DNA of 64,000 bases from positions 157,500-221,499 of the forward strand of contig NW_026516739.1 in NCBI RefSeq assembly GCF_025766255.1, read 5' to 3'. Every line of letters begins with the position of its first letter. Position 1 is the stretch's first letter. The position numbers were made by a program, and so were the translations under genes. Below the pieces are notes generated by a model that was not told the DNA's origin, searched no databases, and was given only the letters and a program-made list of their open reading frames with translations. This document shows positions 47,087 through 60,543 of this stretch, piece after piece. The stretch is from Zychaea mexicana (lineage: Eukaryota; Mucoromycota; Mucoromycetes; Mucorales; Lichtheimiaceae).

Positions 47087-47926
47087 GATAAATAGTGAAT
47101 AGATGTTGGTGGGCAAAAAGAAACTATCACTAGCGCAAATTGTGCAAAGACATATTTATAGTTTAGAAACAAAGGGATACATTTCTGCCATTGTTTCCCT
47201 TTCATTATTGCTACACGTTTTGTTGATCCATTGTTTTTTCCCTAGCACACAGTCTTGGGCGTAGCGGCTCAAGTGTACTAGTAAATGGGCAAAAAATACA
47301 GCATGCAACTAATATTTCTTTCGCCCCACATAAACAATGAGCACTCTTCGACTTTTGCCCGACCCTACTGGAGAGGCTTGATTGCACATGTAATTGTATT
47401 TACTCTCAGCTACGAAAACAATAACATTTTAAAGGGCTCAATCTATTCATAGAAACTTTGGCTTTACTGATAGCATCCATTGGTTGTACATAGCTAAACA
47501 GGAAAAAGGGTAAAATAGATTTTGCCAGCTGCATACACAGAAAAGAATAGACGAATGTAGCGTAGTGGTACAAGAATTATACTACAGACTAACAAACAAA
47601 GAAATTATTTGCATGACCGGGCCTTGTTTCCACGGACAGCCTAAAGAAAAAGGGCTCTTCATGATCATTTTTCCTGACCCATTCGAAGCATCAACGAAAT
47701 TGCTTTTATTGTACGTAGATTTGTGCGGTGTAGATTAAACAATAGCAAAAGTACATAGATAAAGTGCTATTTTATGACGAATCAACAATTTATCAAAGCA
47801 ACAAAAAAATCGCAGCTACAATATACATGTAGAAAACAAAGGAGATAAGCGGCAATGTGTATGCACATACAACTGTGACTTATATTGGTATAAATGACAG
47901 TGGTGGTAATTGCAACTTAGAATATA
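47087..47926. other. Spacer between homeodomain-like copies
   Basis: About 840 AT-rich bases that should contain the promoter of copy 1. No other feature recognised. Confidence 0.3.
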
Positions 47927-48262
47927 CTACTTGATAACAGTCGCATTTGGGTTGTCTGCTCCAAATCGGTGGAGTCGGGCAAAAGTAGCTAGCTTCGGCC
48001 GCTCTGAACGCTTATGATTCGGAATCCATTGTTCGCGTTGGTCGTTGCTTATACTGTATTGAGCCGAATTAGGAAAGCTTCCCGCTCCTGTCCTTGTAAC
48101 TTGTCATTGAGACCATAAACCTCGTACAAAACTCGGCGCAATTTGTGATAGTCCAAGGAGTGCAATGTCGGCGAGGGTTTTGCGTTGTCTGCATCATAGC
48201 GCGGGTTCTTCAATTCTCTGAAAGAACTTCTGAATCGGTCTTCAGCAATCCCACAACGAAGA
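47927..48262 (-). pseudogene. Homeodomain-like protein, copy 3 (frameshifted)
   Basis: On the minus strand one frame reads FRELKNPRYDADN and SLDYHKLRRVLYEVYGLNDK followed by EREAFLIRLN, then a stop. The neighbouring frame takes over with SISNDQREQWIPNHKRSERP and KLATFARLHRFGADNPNATV to a TAG at 47927. Together they match helices 1 to 3 and the tail of the two intact copies (YETYGLNKRL, RLNMT..Q...WIANH, ISTFAKLYHEG). A one-base shift near 48060 breaks the gene just before the recognition helix, so it is probably a pseudogene unless the base call is wrong. No first exon was found. Confidence 0.65.
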
Positions 48263-48782
48263 AAATACTATTTACAGTATAGAGCAGCAGAATAGCAGTG
48301 AGTCCAAATACTGATACCATTATAGAATCGCTGCCGACACGCCTTACCACATTGCTGCTTCTTTCTACCTTTATGCTTAATATCTTCTTCCTTTACTAAA
48401 GTAAGTTCTTTCCAGAAAATTGCCAACTTGCCTCGCCTAGACTAATAAAATGGTTCCAAAGAAGAAAGAAGACAAAATAATTGTCATCAACTGCTGAAAC
48501 AATAAATAATGTCGCTTCTTGCACTTTCACATGACAAAGCGAAAAACCAGACCCACGAATTATGCAAGAACCGCCATAGAATCTTGAAAGAGCTTTCAAT
48601 CTGTCAATCCCTCCTACATACACATATCAACGTATTTTTTTGTAGCAATGTGGTAATGTTTCTTTTAATGTTTTAGAACTAGTAGCCTTCAAAGTGAGGA
48701 TATACGTGCAACATGAAAATGCGTTTGTTTTATGTATTAAGAAAGAGTATTCATTTCATATAAAGCAGAAATTTTTGATTTT
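48263..48782. other. Spacer between homeodomain-like copies
   Basis: About 520 AT-rich bases. A short minus-strand frame (48396-48623) shows no motif. Nothing else recognised. Confidence 0.3.
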
Positions 48783-49438
48783 TCACACTTCCGCGTCATC
48801 GTTATTGTTGGCATAATGGATATAGCAGTGTTCAAGGAACGAGTCATAGTCTTGCACCTTTCCTTCATGGTACAGCTTAGCAAACGTACTAATGGCTTGC
48901 TTCTCTTTTAGATTGTGGTTTGCGATCCAAGCGCTTAGCTGCTTTGGTGTCATGTTAAGTCGATCTCGAGAATTGGCACGCTCTTGACTAGATCTTGGCA
49001 GCCGTTTGTTGAGTCCATAGGTTTCATACAGCATTTTGCGCAGTATATATGTTTCTTGTTGCGTATAGTAGCGGCCGCATCGACCTGCTCTGTAACGTTG
49101 CAAAGGTGTTATGTTGCTGCTGCTTCCTTCATCGTTGTTGTTGCTGTTGCTCTCCATGGGCATTGGTAATGTTGGCAGCAGATTCTTTTCTTGCTGTGTA
49201 ACTTGAGGCATTGCATCCTTCAGCTGTTGCTTCTGTTGCCGCCCGTATAAACAGAAGAGGTAATAAGATAAAGTTACAGGAATAATCGCAGAATGGAAAC
49301 AGTCATTTATCAAGCACTCAATCTCGTGTTACATACTTTGATCTTGTGTAGTGCATATATAGCGCCAACAGCAAGTACAAAGACAATAATGATTGCTGAT
49401 ACAATTATGGTGCACACATTCGGAAATACACTTCCCAT
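48783..49438 (-). CDS. Membrane-anchored divergent homeodomain-like protein, copy 2
   Basis: Two exons. The first (49438 to about 49337) reads MGSVFPNVCTIIVSAIIIVF followed by VLAVGAIYALHKIK: a single strongly hydrophobic helix after a short N-terminus. It splices in phase 0 (AAA|GTATGT ... CAACAG|AAG) to KQQLKDAMPQVTQQEKNLLP. A Gln/Asn/Ser linker (about residues 60-80) leads to RCGRYYTQQETYILRKMLYE, TYGLNKRLPRSSQERANSRD and RLNMTPKQLSAWIANHNLKE, then KLYHEGKVQDYDSFLEH and an Asn/Asp-rich end. The homeodomain-like core is the same as in copy 1, with the same intron position. The helix suggests a membrane-held protein, perhaps released by proteolysis or facing the nucleoplasm from the nuclear envelope; that is inference. 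Alternative: the hydrophobic exon belongs to a separate short transcript. Confidence 0.6.
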
Positions 49439-51249
49439 ATCTGCGCAATCGTTTTTTTCAAAGAAGAAAGAAAACCAATAAAATTGAGAGAATTCATTCA
49501 CAGTAGCGGGACAAAGAAGCAGATACGGACAATGAGACCGTGCAATCAATGCGTACTATGTGACATCATCTTTTTCAGAACGCGAAGCTGGTTCTCCTTT
49601 TTGTTAGTTTCGTGAAAAGCAACATGGCTATCTGTCTGCCACTCTGCTGCTGCTGGTGATAGGCATGTGATTTGCCTGCGCATAGTAAGGCTTCGCGCTA
49701 TAAAAGTATATTACTTGCCGCAAACCAAAACTGTACTAGCCTTTACGTTACAAACCACCATCAGAATAGTGGCCAATTTGTTTCGATAACTTTTACTGCC
49801 TGTCGACAGCTAAACTGTTACTGCTGTAGTCATTGCTTCCGAATATTTACAAAGAACGTATGCAAACATAGAATCCACAGTTTAAATCCAATGATGTTGG
49901 CCGGTTCATTACGGCTGCACGCTCGTGGGATTTGCTTGCATCTATTAAAGATTCTGCTGCGGTGTGTCATTCATTGGAAGACAAGAGCACAGCTGCCTGT
50001 GAAACTATCAATTGTCTGTTACATAATTTTGATTGCCGGCATGTCACTAATGGAGCTTCAATCTCCTCCTCCTCCTCCTCAGAAACCATCAAATTTCTTG
50101 GAAGGCATACTGCTAATACTTATGGGCATCGACTTACATGTGCGACTCACTATTTTGTTGACACTGTACATGTACAGAAATAAGTACAGCTAAACATGGT
50201 CTTAAACACTGCATCATAAATATAAATATGCCCAAGCAGCTGTAGCAGATGTTGCGGTCGTTGTCCGCCTTTATTATTATGCGCCTAATTTGACTCCAAA
50301 ATCACAACGAAACTCGGAGGTCCTGAAAAATGTAGTGCTTTCTGCGCATATACGTATAAAAAGTTTTCTAAGGAACAATCACAAACTCGACAGTGAAGGG
50401 TATTAGTAATGTAGTAATCTTAACGTCCTCGCAAAAGCCATATTGCATAAATTTTGAAAACCAACTGATCCTGTTGTCAACATTTGATGTAAGTTATTTA
50501 CCCTACATATTAACAGTTGTTCGCTAATGATAAACATAGTGCTACAGTCCAAAACCTATGGCGACCTGTGTCTATTTGATAAGTAGATGTCAATGACATT
50601 TGGCTCATCATGATAGAAGAAGAGCAAGCATCCTTACAGTGTGACCTAGCTACGTTGAACTTATTATATAAGCTCTATCATATATGGCTCCATCTTGAAG
50701 AAGAAACGTCTACAATTCGTTGGTCTTTCTGCTACTGATATTGGCTCTCTTGTAGCCATTGCTCTTCATAAAATATCTTGCTAAATTTTAATCCTGTTTT
50801 ATAAAAAAGTTGAGAGTTATTGGTACGCTATTAAATTCAATGGATAAAGTATATATTCCAGTTTACATCTCCTTATTGTGAAATAGAATGGCTCTACCAT
50901 GTTTACTACATAGACAGAATCATTGAAGGCACGCAATTCACTGCTCTATTGAAGAGCTAAAACTTGCAATGCAATTTTTTGATGAGGGCTATCGCTAGAC
51001 ATGCGACGAATAAGCATAAGAAGAGAGAAGTCAACCCCAGACATCTGCTGGCCTATAAAGCGCTTCGATTGGACATTGACGCAACGCAACCATATGTGTG
51101 GGTAGGACTGACGAGGCATTCGACTTTTTTTCCTGCTTCAACACACGTCTTCTTTCTTCCTTCTCACTCTCTCTTCTCTGTTCAAAGAATTTTAAATCCT
51201 TTTTGTACTCACGCGCCGTATGCAGTACAGTGCAGCAATCATAACAACT
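49439..51249. other. Gene-poor region with one coding-like fragment
   Basis: About 1.8 kb. At 49887-50183 the plus strand holds a stretch of about 95 codons, SNDVGRFITAARSWDLLASI ... SLEDKSTAACETINCLLHNF, then poly-Ser and a stop; it looks coding but has no recognised family, start or splice partners. The remainder has no recognisable content until the CT-rich leader of the NOT1 gene (51145-51200). Confidence 0.3.
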
Positions 51250-54200
51250 ATGAGTAACAACAATCTAGAATCACCCCAAACTTCTACTTCCTCCGATGCC
51301 AGTTCTGTGTCTCCACCGTTGCTAATGTCCAAAAGCCCAGTAACACGGCACAGTTTGACACGTATCGTCAAAGCCCAAATTATTTTATTGGCATCCAATT
51401 TAACGGAAGCTAATTACTCCACAATATGCGTTGAAATCATAACGGTAAAAATTAAAGCCTTTTGTTAGAAGATAAGGTGAAAAGGGGGAAAAAGTGTAGA
51501 GCTGGTGTGTGACATAGTAGTTCGGGGGGCATTATTGAAATCCAACCCGATTTCGTTGTTGCGTGAACTTAAAGCATATTCTCTTTCAACTTTTTTACCT
51601 TCTGCGTTTCCCTCAGCTAATCGATACCTACGGTGCAGTTATTCGCCGGCATCTAATACGGTTTCTACTCGTTGACATTTTCAAAAAAGACGCCAACTCT
51701 TCTGGGAAGCAAACCAACAACACTCCACTACTCTACTTGCTACTCAAGGATATTGTTATCACTACTGGCAGCAACACCAACACCCTGGGTAGTACTGTTA
51801 ATCCTTCAAGTGACGACAAGAATCATAGCAACAACAATCAACAGCAATTGGAACTACCGTTTGTTACGTTTGCCGAAACGCTTTGCTGCTTTTGTAAATC
51901 GGATTCAGCTCCACTGGTTGTTGACCTTGAATATCTTTATACTAAACTTGGTCTGGACGCATTTCAACGTTTTGCGTTGTCATCGTTACTGTTGTTAAGT
52001 TTATCTTTCGAAAACCAACAAAACCAACAACAACACATATCTGATCAAGGTAAGAAGAAGAAAACAGACAAAGATGGAATTGTTTTCTGATTATGTGAGT
52101 ACATGAACTAAACATTGGCTCACTTAATATGTAGCAAAAGCATTAGCTTCGCGCGATTTTAAACACGTCATTGACTACCAGCAACAGCAACTACATCCTA
52201 ATAACAACACCACCTTTGACGAAAAAGTAATCACTTGGTGCATAGACTCAATTAAAAAAAGTGTCACTGCTGGATTCGGCCTTTTCAACTATCAAGATAT
52301 CCAACTGTTTGCAGCCGTTCTTCCAAAGTATTGTAACGATAAATCGATCTGTAAAAGGATACAACAACAACTGTCTATTGATCCCAACATGGCAGAGTAA
52401 GTGTTCGTTTTCTCATTATTGCATTCCGACAAATAAATACACGCGATATCGTGTATTCTCTGTATTATCCGTGATGATGATGTTAATTTCTCTCTTTCTC
52501 TCCGTTTTCCGCATTGCTCTTGATCGGAAAGAAATGACGATGTCGATGCTAGGGAAAGCGTGATCAGTAAAAAAATGTTGGAAGCTGGCTATGAATGCTG
52601 TAGCACCACGGACGCATTACGCGAACTACTGGCCAATATTGACCAAAGGATCGAGGAAAAAGATGTGGCAGTAGCCATAGGCTGCATGGCACGAACGTAT
52701 ACCAACATGAGTGGCATTGGAAACGGATCACCATCTGGATCCAATTGGAACGTGGAGAACTTCGTAACAGTTATGAAAGAACTTGTACGTTTACAACTTG
52801 TTTATACTGTTTCTGGAGAAGAAAGAAGATAGAAAGACTGACATGTATGGTTGTTCAGGCTCCATCATTGGACTGGGACAAGGTTATCGAATGTCTGGAC
52901 TATGCACATTTCTTCGTATATGATGCACAGGGATTGGATATTATTGTGCGCGCATGGAAGAACAGTCCAAAGGTAAAGTAATGAATTTGGCATGCCCGAT
53001 TGCATATTCCCTTCCAACATGTTTCCACGTATCTCTTCGCCTCCATTTCACTCATTCTAGTGTGAAAACCTGTATTAGGGTGGAGAATCATTTCCCGCTA
53101 ACAAGTTTTTCGGCAAATGGAGGAATTTGAAAGGACAATTGAGCGCATTATACCAAATGGCCAATGCTTCCGCGGACGTACTTAGTCTAGTGGCATGTTC
53201 GGAGCGAAAGGTGATCGAATTGGACGATTTTGCCAATTCTGGACCTCACGTGCGTACGCAGGCAGTGCAGCTTTACAACGAGCAGCTGAACTCGTTGGAT
53301 CTCTTTGAATGTGTTCTCGATCTTTCTGAAACTGCCGTAGTGGATGATGTTAAGGTTTTCATGGAGATGATGGTGAACAAGTGCCCTGAACTGGTATTTC
53401 TAGGATTTATCCAAGCAAAGGTACATATTTTGTGAGGGGAACCACGAGAGAGGAATGTGCTTGTGCAACGTTCAAGATCGATGACTTACCAGAATATATC
53501 TATTGTGGGCTCTAAAATCTGGGAACACATCCTCTGACGTAACACAGGCTGTGAAAACTGTGTATCAAAAAGATATTCTGGGTCGTCTCCTGTTGATCTA
53601 TTTAAACGGAAACGCAAGCAGTCCCTTGGTACTCAAGAAACTCTGGCTGGTGAACCCAGATTTCCTCGACAAGAGCATGCTCGAAATGTATGGCAGCGAT
53701 GCCACGTCACTGTCGCGTATATTGGATATTACGCATGAACTAAAGGTAATTTTCGAACGACCAGTAAGAAATGACGATACTGAGTATATGGCTAGCTACT
53801 ATCGCGTATGCTCGATATCCAACCCTTCTTCTTCTCCATAGACTTGGCTGCGCTTGCTTCCCGTCGCGAGTTTCTCAACTTGGAAAAATGGTTGCAGGAA
53901 AAAATCGCAGAGCACAAGGATCTTTTTATCCATACGTGCCTGAGATTCCTCACCCAAAAATTAGCTGCTGAAGTCTCAAGACAGGAAGCAAATATGGCCC
54001 CGTCTACCGTACCATTATCTCCCGAGGTAATCGGTGTATTTTTAAAAGTACTATCTGACAGGTATGTATCTAGGTGCACTAATTTTTGTGGATTAATGCA
54101 CTTGCGAGTGTATTACATGACTGTGGATGATTGAGTAATGTCTAATTCACCGTAATTGCAGTCCTATCAGCCCTCAGAATGCCGAGTTATTAAAAGAGGT

Positions 54201-57200
54201 GCAGGCAGTCAGTCTAAAAACGTATCCAAAATTGATGAACATCCGTGGGACATCCGACAATGTTTCGACAGGCGCTGGAGAAATCTCATTCAAGCCAGAT
54301 GTAGAAGAAGAAGCCAACTCATACTACGAACGGATTTACAGCGGAAGCATGTCGATCGATCAAATGGTCGAACGTCTGAAAATGTTCAGTCAGTCGAAAA
54401 ACGCACGAGAGCAAGACATATTTGCATGCATGATCCACAATTTGTTTGACGAATATCACTTCTTCCCAAAGTATCCGGATAAAGAACTATCGATTACTAG
54501 CGTACTGTTTGGCGCTCTGGTACAACACCACCTCGTATCTTTCGTCCCTCTTGGAATCGCCTTAAGATGTGTTTTGGACGCAATACGAAACCCAATCGGC
54601 TCGAAAATGTTCAACTTTGGCGTCCAAGCGTTATCGCAATTTCAGTCACGGCTGCCTGAATGGCCGCAGTATTGCGTTCATCTGCTACAAATCCCCCAGT
54701 TACAACAAGCGAACCCAGAACTAGTACGGCTTGTCAGCTCTTCTTTGCAACAAGCCCAGCTTCAGCAAGGAAGTGACACACTACCACAAGATATACCTGG
54801 ACAACCGAGTTTTCCACCTTTGAGCAGGATGGATGGACAACTTTCGACGCCACCGGCGCTTGCAGCAACAGCAGCAGCAGCCAGTTTACCGGTCGATCAT
54901 TCTGCTTTTACTGCTATACACGTTCCTGAAATCTCCAGCTCAGATGATGACACTCCGTATGAGACGCCTGCGGAAAGTATCCAGGACAAAATCTTGTTTA
55001 TCATTAACAACATCGCACGCAACAATTTGAAAGAGAAGACGACAGAGTTGATTAAGCTGCTCGACAAGACCGCGTATCAATGGTTCAGCAATTACTTGGT
55101 GGTCAAACGAGTGAGCCTTGAACCAAATTATCATGAACTCTACCTGTTGGTGATGGATACAGTCAACAGTAGTATGCTGTATCAAAACGTTTTGCGCGAA
55201 ACATATGCCAACATTCAAATTCTTCTCAACTCGGAGAAGACTGTCACTTCTTCGTCCGAGCGAAGTTTATTAAAAAACCTTGGCTCATGGCTAGGTGGAC
55301 TGACGCTTGCAAGAAACAAGCCTATCAGACATAAAAACATCGCGTTCAAGGTAATATTTTCTTTCTTTAGCATTAATATCCCAAAGGATTGTTAATGACT
55401 GAGAAATGAACGTCGAATAGGATCTGCTATTAGAAGGCTTTGACAGTAACCGGCTTATTGTGGTGATTCCATTTGTGTGCAAGGTCTTGGAACAATGCAC
55501 CAAGAGCGTTGTATTCAAACCGCCCAACCCGTGGTTGATGGCTATCCTCAAGCTGTTGGTAGAGCTTTATCAGTTTGCCGAGCTCAAGTTGAATCTCAGG
55601 TTTGAAATAGAAGTGCTATGCAAGGGTTTATCGCTTGAACTTGGAGGTAAAGATTGTGCATTTTAAACGGATTTAGTGCTCGAAGAATAGCAAGTTTGGG
55701 AAGATTAGTGGGCTAACCATGATCTTTAATCGTGCTTTTAGATATTGAGCCTACGTCTATAATGAAGAGCGGACGGAATAAAGACCAGATGAACAAGAAT
55801 TCACTCATGGAAGCATTCGGCCGCACTGCTACCGGTGCCCAACTCAATATGACAGGCAAATCCCCAGATCCAAACGCATTGCTCCAAGCGTCTGCTTTGG
55901 AAGCTGGTACTGGTGCGGGTTTGGACGAGCAAATGGTATTGCCTAATATCGCGCCTTATCTCGTATTCAATCCACAAATCATTCTCTATTCGACACAGCC
56001 TGCTGCGAAACGTTGGGTATTGCAAGCGATCACACAATCGATTCGTGAAGTGAGTATCCCATTATTTAGCAAACGAAATATGTATGTCTCTTAATGCCTA
56101 AAGATTGTATCCACTAAACTGCTATTACTGGTGCTTTTCTGATTGCCAGATAATCGAGCCTGTTGTCGAGCGCTCAGTTGCTATTGCGGCAGTATCTACA
56201 CGAGAACTTGTCGCCAAGGACTTCGCTGTAGAGAGTGATGAAAATAAGATGCGTAATGCTGCACATCTAATGGGTCAAAACTTGGCTGGCAGCTTAGCTA
56301 TGGTGACGTGCAAGGAGCCATTACGCCTGAGTATGGCAACCAACCTTCGTGCTATATTTATGGCAAACGGTTTAACTGACGTAAGATTCGTAAAAATTGA
56401 TAATCATACGAGAAAGACGTGCAAAAGCTAAGCTATATGTCCATATCTGATATAGACTTTGGCCGAACAAGCAGTGTTAATCACTGTATCAGATAACTTG
56501 GATTTGGTTTGTGCCGTGATTGAAAAGGTTGCCATGGAAAAAGTCACTGATGAGATCGACGACCTCTTAATGAACGCTTATGCCAGTCGCAAAAAGCATC
56601 GCGAGCAAGCCCCGGGCCAACCCTATTTTGACATGGACATATTTGCAATGACACGGTACCCTTCATCACTACCAGAGCCTTTACGGGCAAAGCCCAGTGG
56701 TCTGCAGCCAGCACAGCTTCGTGTGTACGAAGACTTTGCCCGCATCCCGCGAGCCGTTCCGCAAGCCGGTATGCAGACTCTTGAGAGTGAGCGCACGCCC
56801 AAGATGTCCCGTCCAGAAGCGGCCTTTTCGTATGGGTACAACGCTGGTGCAGGTGGACCCATGAGCGTCAACGCAGGCTATGACACAGCGGCGGTAGCAG
56901 CAGCAACAGCTACTCCTATACAACAACAGCAGCAACAGGCAACGGCACACCAAATATTAGAGCGATTCACACAATACCTCGCCGAGCTGGAAAAGCTGGC
57001 CAGTCATGCCAATGTGTCAAGCTTCGCCGCTTTGCCACCCATGCATGATATCCGTATGATTATTCGTCAAGTTCCAATGCTGGCATTGTCGAGCTTTGAT
57101 AAGGTTGAAGCTGCCCGTGCCTTTGCACAAAAGGTAGTCTCTGTACTGTACAAGAGCGAGACGCAGCTTGCAAGAGAGATGTACGTTGTAGTCTTGGAAC

Positions 57201-59275
57201 GCCTATGCGAAGTGTCTCCCAATGTTGGTACGCTGGTGACGTACTGGCTGACCCATGTCGACGACGAGCGCAAATACAATGTGCCAGTGACCGTTGCACT
57301 GATCAAAGCCGGCCTGATCAATCTTGCAGAGCAAGACCAGGAGCTTGGGTTCTTAATCGGCAGTGGACGAACGTCAGCAATCGAGTTTACGGCAGTACTT
57401 ATCCATACATGCATTTTCGACGAACATATTGCTACTCCTCAGGATTTCTTCAACTCGTTGGAAGCTCTGAGTGGGCTCCGTGGCAAGGTACCCGAGAGCG
57501 TGCTAGGTTTGATGGGCGATATTCGCGATGCCGCGCAGCAGGCAGGGCAAGATGCCGTGCCAAATGAAGAAGGAGGTGCCCACGACCAGCTTCAATATCT
57601 GTTTGCAGAATGGGTTCGACTTTATCAACATCCTTCGACAACCGACAAGGCACAGAAAGCATTTCTCACACAACTCTCACAACAAACCGTCTTAAACAGT
57701 GAAGACATGTCATCGCTGTTTTTCCGCGTATGTGTCGAAATGTCTATCGATCGCGTCGTCAAGTACAAGCAGATCCCTGGCCAGACTCCTGGCGCCGCAT
57801 ACCAGCTCATCGATGCCTTCTCTAAACTTGTGGTCGGCTTGATTAAGCTTCCCGTCGAAAGTGCCAGCACCAGTAGTGGCAGTAATGCCATCAGGGTCAG
57901 CCAGTTCTCTAAAGTACTCTCTGTGATCGTCTTGGTTTTGGCACAACACCATGAGCAGAACAGGCGCCAGTTCAATCAGCGACCGTTTTTGCGCTTGTTC
58001 ACTTGCTTGTTGAGCGATTTGCATTCGTCAGAGCAGCAGCTGCAGTCAGTATATCTACCCGTCTTGACTGCACTTAGCAACACATTCCATACGCTGCAGC
58101 CATCCTATTTCCCTGGTTTCACGTTTGCTTGGTTGCAGTTAGTTTCACACAGACTGTTTATGCCAAAGCTATTATTAACAGAAAACCAAAAGGTAAAAGA
58201 GAAGAGCAACAAGTTAATAAGGGCATCATCATACTAACTTTACGATGACGAATACAAATAAATACAGGGCTGGCCTGCGTTCCAACGATTACTTATCTGT
58301 CTATTCCAATTCCTGGTCCCATTCTTGCGTGATGTAGAGTTAAGGGACACCACCCGGATGCTGTATCGGGGCACACTGCGTATCCTGCTAGTCCTGCTAC
58401 ATGATTTTCCAGAGTTTTTATGCGATTATCACTTTAGCTTCTGCGATGTGATACCGTCATCTTGCATACAGCTGCGTAACCTTATTCTGAGTGCGTTCCC
58501 GCGCAACATGCGATTGCCTGACCCATTCACGCCGAATCTCAAGGTTGATTTATTACCAGAAATCCAGCAGCCGCCCCGGATACTATCGGATTATGTGAGT
58601 CCGTTAATGGCGGGAAATTTCAAGCAGGAGATCGATCAGTTCCTGGAAACCCACGATGCCGGTGATAGCAACAGCAGCACCCCCAAAGAAGCATTCTTGG
58701 TCGGTCTTGTCAAGCAATTGGAGCTGGGCTCGTCATCACAACAGCAATACCAAAGTGAAGCCTCTTCCAAATACAATGTTCCCAAGATGAACGCTCTGGT
58801 GTTTTATGTTGGAGTCACTGGTGCTACTCGATCCATCCCTGTACATCAAGGCGCACCAATGAAAGTATACCAGTATCTTTTGGACAAGCTTGATCCAGAA
58901 GGTAAGGAACATTGCGTCTTCATAAGAAAGGTCGCCGTGCATCATCCATCGACAATTGTACCAATTACATCCATATCTATAGGTCGTTATGTATTCCTGA
59001 GCGCCATTGCCAATCAGCTGCGGTATCCCAACAGTCATACTCATTACTTTAGCTGCGTATTACTCTATCTGTTTGCCGAGAGTGACCAGGAGCTGGTGAA
59101 GGAGCAGATAACCCGTGTCCTTTTGGAACGTTTGATCGTGAACCGGCCTCACCCGTGGGGGTTGTTGATTACATTCATCGAGTTAATCAAGAACCCTCGA
59201 TACAACTTTTGGAACCATGCATTCACACGTTGCGCAACTGATATCGAACGGTTGTTTGAAAGTGTCTCAAGGTAA
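51250..59275 (+). CDS. NOT1: CCR4-NOT complex scaffold subunit NOT1 (CNOT1)
   Basis: About fourteen exons giving roughly 2,250 residues, close to yeast Not1 (2108) and human CNOT1 (2376). The start is the ATG at 51250 ([15 protein letters not shown]). N-terminal helical repeats span 51600-54450. The CAF1-binding MIF4G-like domain is at about 54950-55640 ([60 protein letters not shown]). The CAF40-binding DUF3819 region follows ([20 protein letters not shown], 56149-56370). A large exon to 58191 contains a Gln-rich linker and helical repeats. The NOT1 C-terminal superfamily domain ends the protein ([40 protein letters not shown], stop at 59273). It holds the Caf1/Ccr4 deadenylases and the Not2/Not5 module together for cytoplasmic mRNA deadenylation and decay, and is usually essential. 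No breaks were found. Confidence 0.95.
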
Positions 59276-60543
59276 GGTGTTTATTTTTGTATCTCAAACA
59301 GTGAGACCGTGTGAGTGTGAGAGCGCGAGAGAAAGGTTTATTGCATGATAGTTGTTTCTTGACTATATCAGATCATATGGACTATATATTCTACATTGAG
59401 AGAATTTTATAACTGATTTCTTATCCAATTTACAGATCCATTAATCAAATTTAGAGAGATGATGATGTACTATAGTTCTTCACACACAAAAAGAGTAATA
59501 TCTCGTGTATAAAAAACAAAGCAAAACTCTAATAAAAGAGCACACATCCCATTACCCAAAAACACACGTCGTTGATGTCATTACCTTATCATTGTTGTCC
59601 AGATAATCATTCATTAATAATGGTGAGAAGGGGGACTGCAAGGAAGGGGGTCAGGCGAGGAGAATGGAAGAGAAGAATAACAGAGATTAGAATATGATGG
59701 TTATATAGCATTTCAATTCTAACGGCGTAAAGAAAAAAGACAGTATACAATCACACATGGACGAATCTTGTTACTGTCCCAGGCCGGGCTGAACTTGAAG
59801 AGCCAGAGTGTGGCACACTGCTCGAAATCTCAAAAGGGGATTTCTACTTTACCATCAGCCAAGTGTGCTGGTATGTGTGAACAGAGTGAAAAGGCATGGG
59901 CCTCGGGCCAAGAGAACGCAATTATCCGACTTCTGCATTTCCGCGGTCCTTGCCGATTACTGGTTAGAAGACCCCCAAAGCCGAAATGTCCACGCTTAGC
60001 TGAGATGCTTATGTATTGTGTGTGCTGCTATATCATGGCTATCATCATGAATCATTAGCCCGTCCTTCCCCCCACTTCCCATCCACGGTTTTAACTGCTT
60101 AAATGGAATACAAATGTAAGCAGTGCAGTGAAGAAACATAGACACACAGGGATGCGACCCCATCATCAGCACCAGCACCAGCAGCAAGACCAATAGAAGC
60201 AGGCAGCAATAGTAGCCTATCCCCTTTAAATCACAAAAGCACATTGTGATATTGACTGTTATATATTACGGCCTCTTTTCTGTTTTTTTTTGTCGCAGTA
60301 TAAACGAAGGAAAGGTGAGAGAAAGTGACTGAGTGTGATCGATTAGAATGATGGGGGAGAGCAAAGTAAGAGCTAGTAAGAAAACCAACAATATGGGAGA
60401 TCCCTTTTCTTATATACTTTCCCTTTTTGCTCACTCCTTGGCTTCCTGCTTTTTTTTCTGCGTTTCTGCTTTCTTTCCCTTTCTACTACTGGTTTGTATA
60501 TACTCTGGGACAACCACTCTTGTATGACCAGTTGCTCGCAACA
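59276..60543. other. Intergenic region between NOT1 and a membrane protein gene
   Basis: About 1.3 kb with AT-rich 3' sequence, short simple repeats and no recognised exon. The last 120 bases (60410-60530) are pyrimidine-rich on the plus strand, like other leaders in the window. The following gene's frame is open from 60427, but that part begins without an ATG. Confidence 0.35.

Noticed and set aside
49672..50193. Long plus-strand frame as an intact gene
   Set aside because: The frame has no ATG-anchored domain, and the best coding-like signal is in a different frame (49887-50183) without start or splice sites; kept only as a note on that region.
60427..60543. N-terminal extension of the membrane protein with an extra hydrophobic segment
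   Set aside because: The extension begins at TTG, not ATG, and translates a pyrimidine-rich leader; the ATG at 60544 is preferred.
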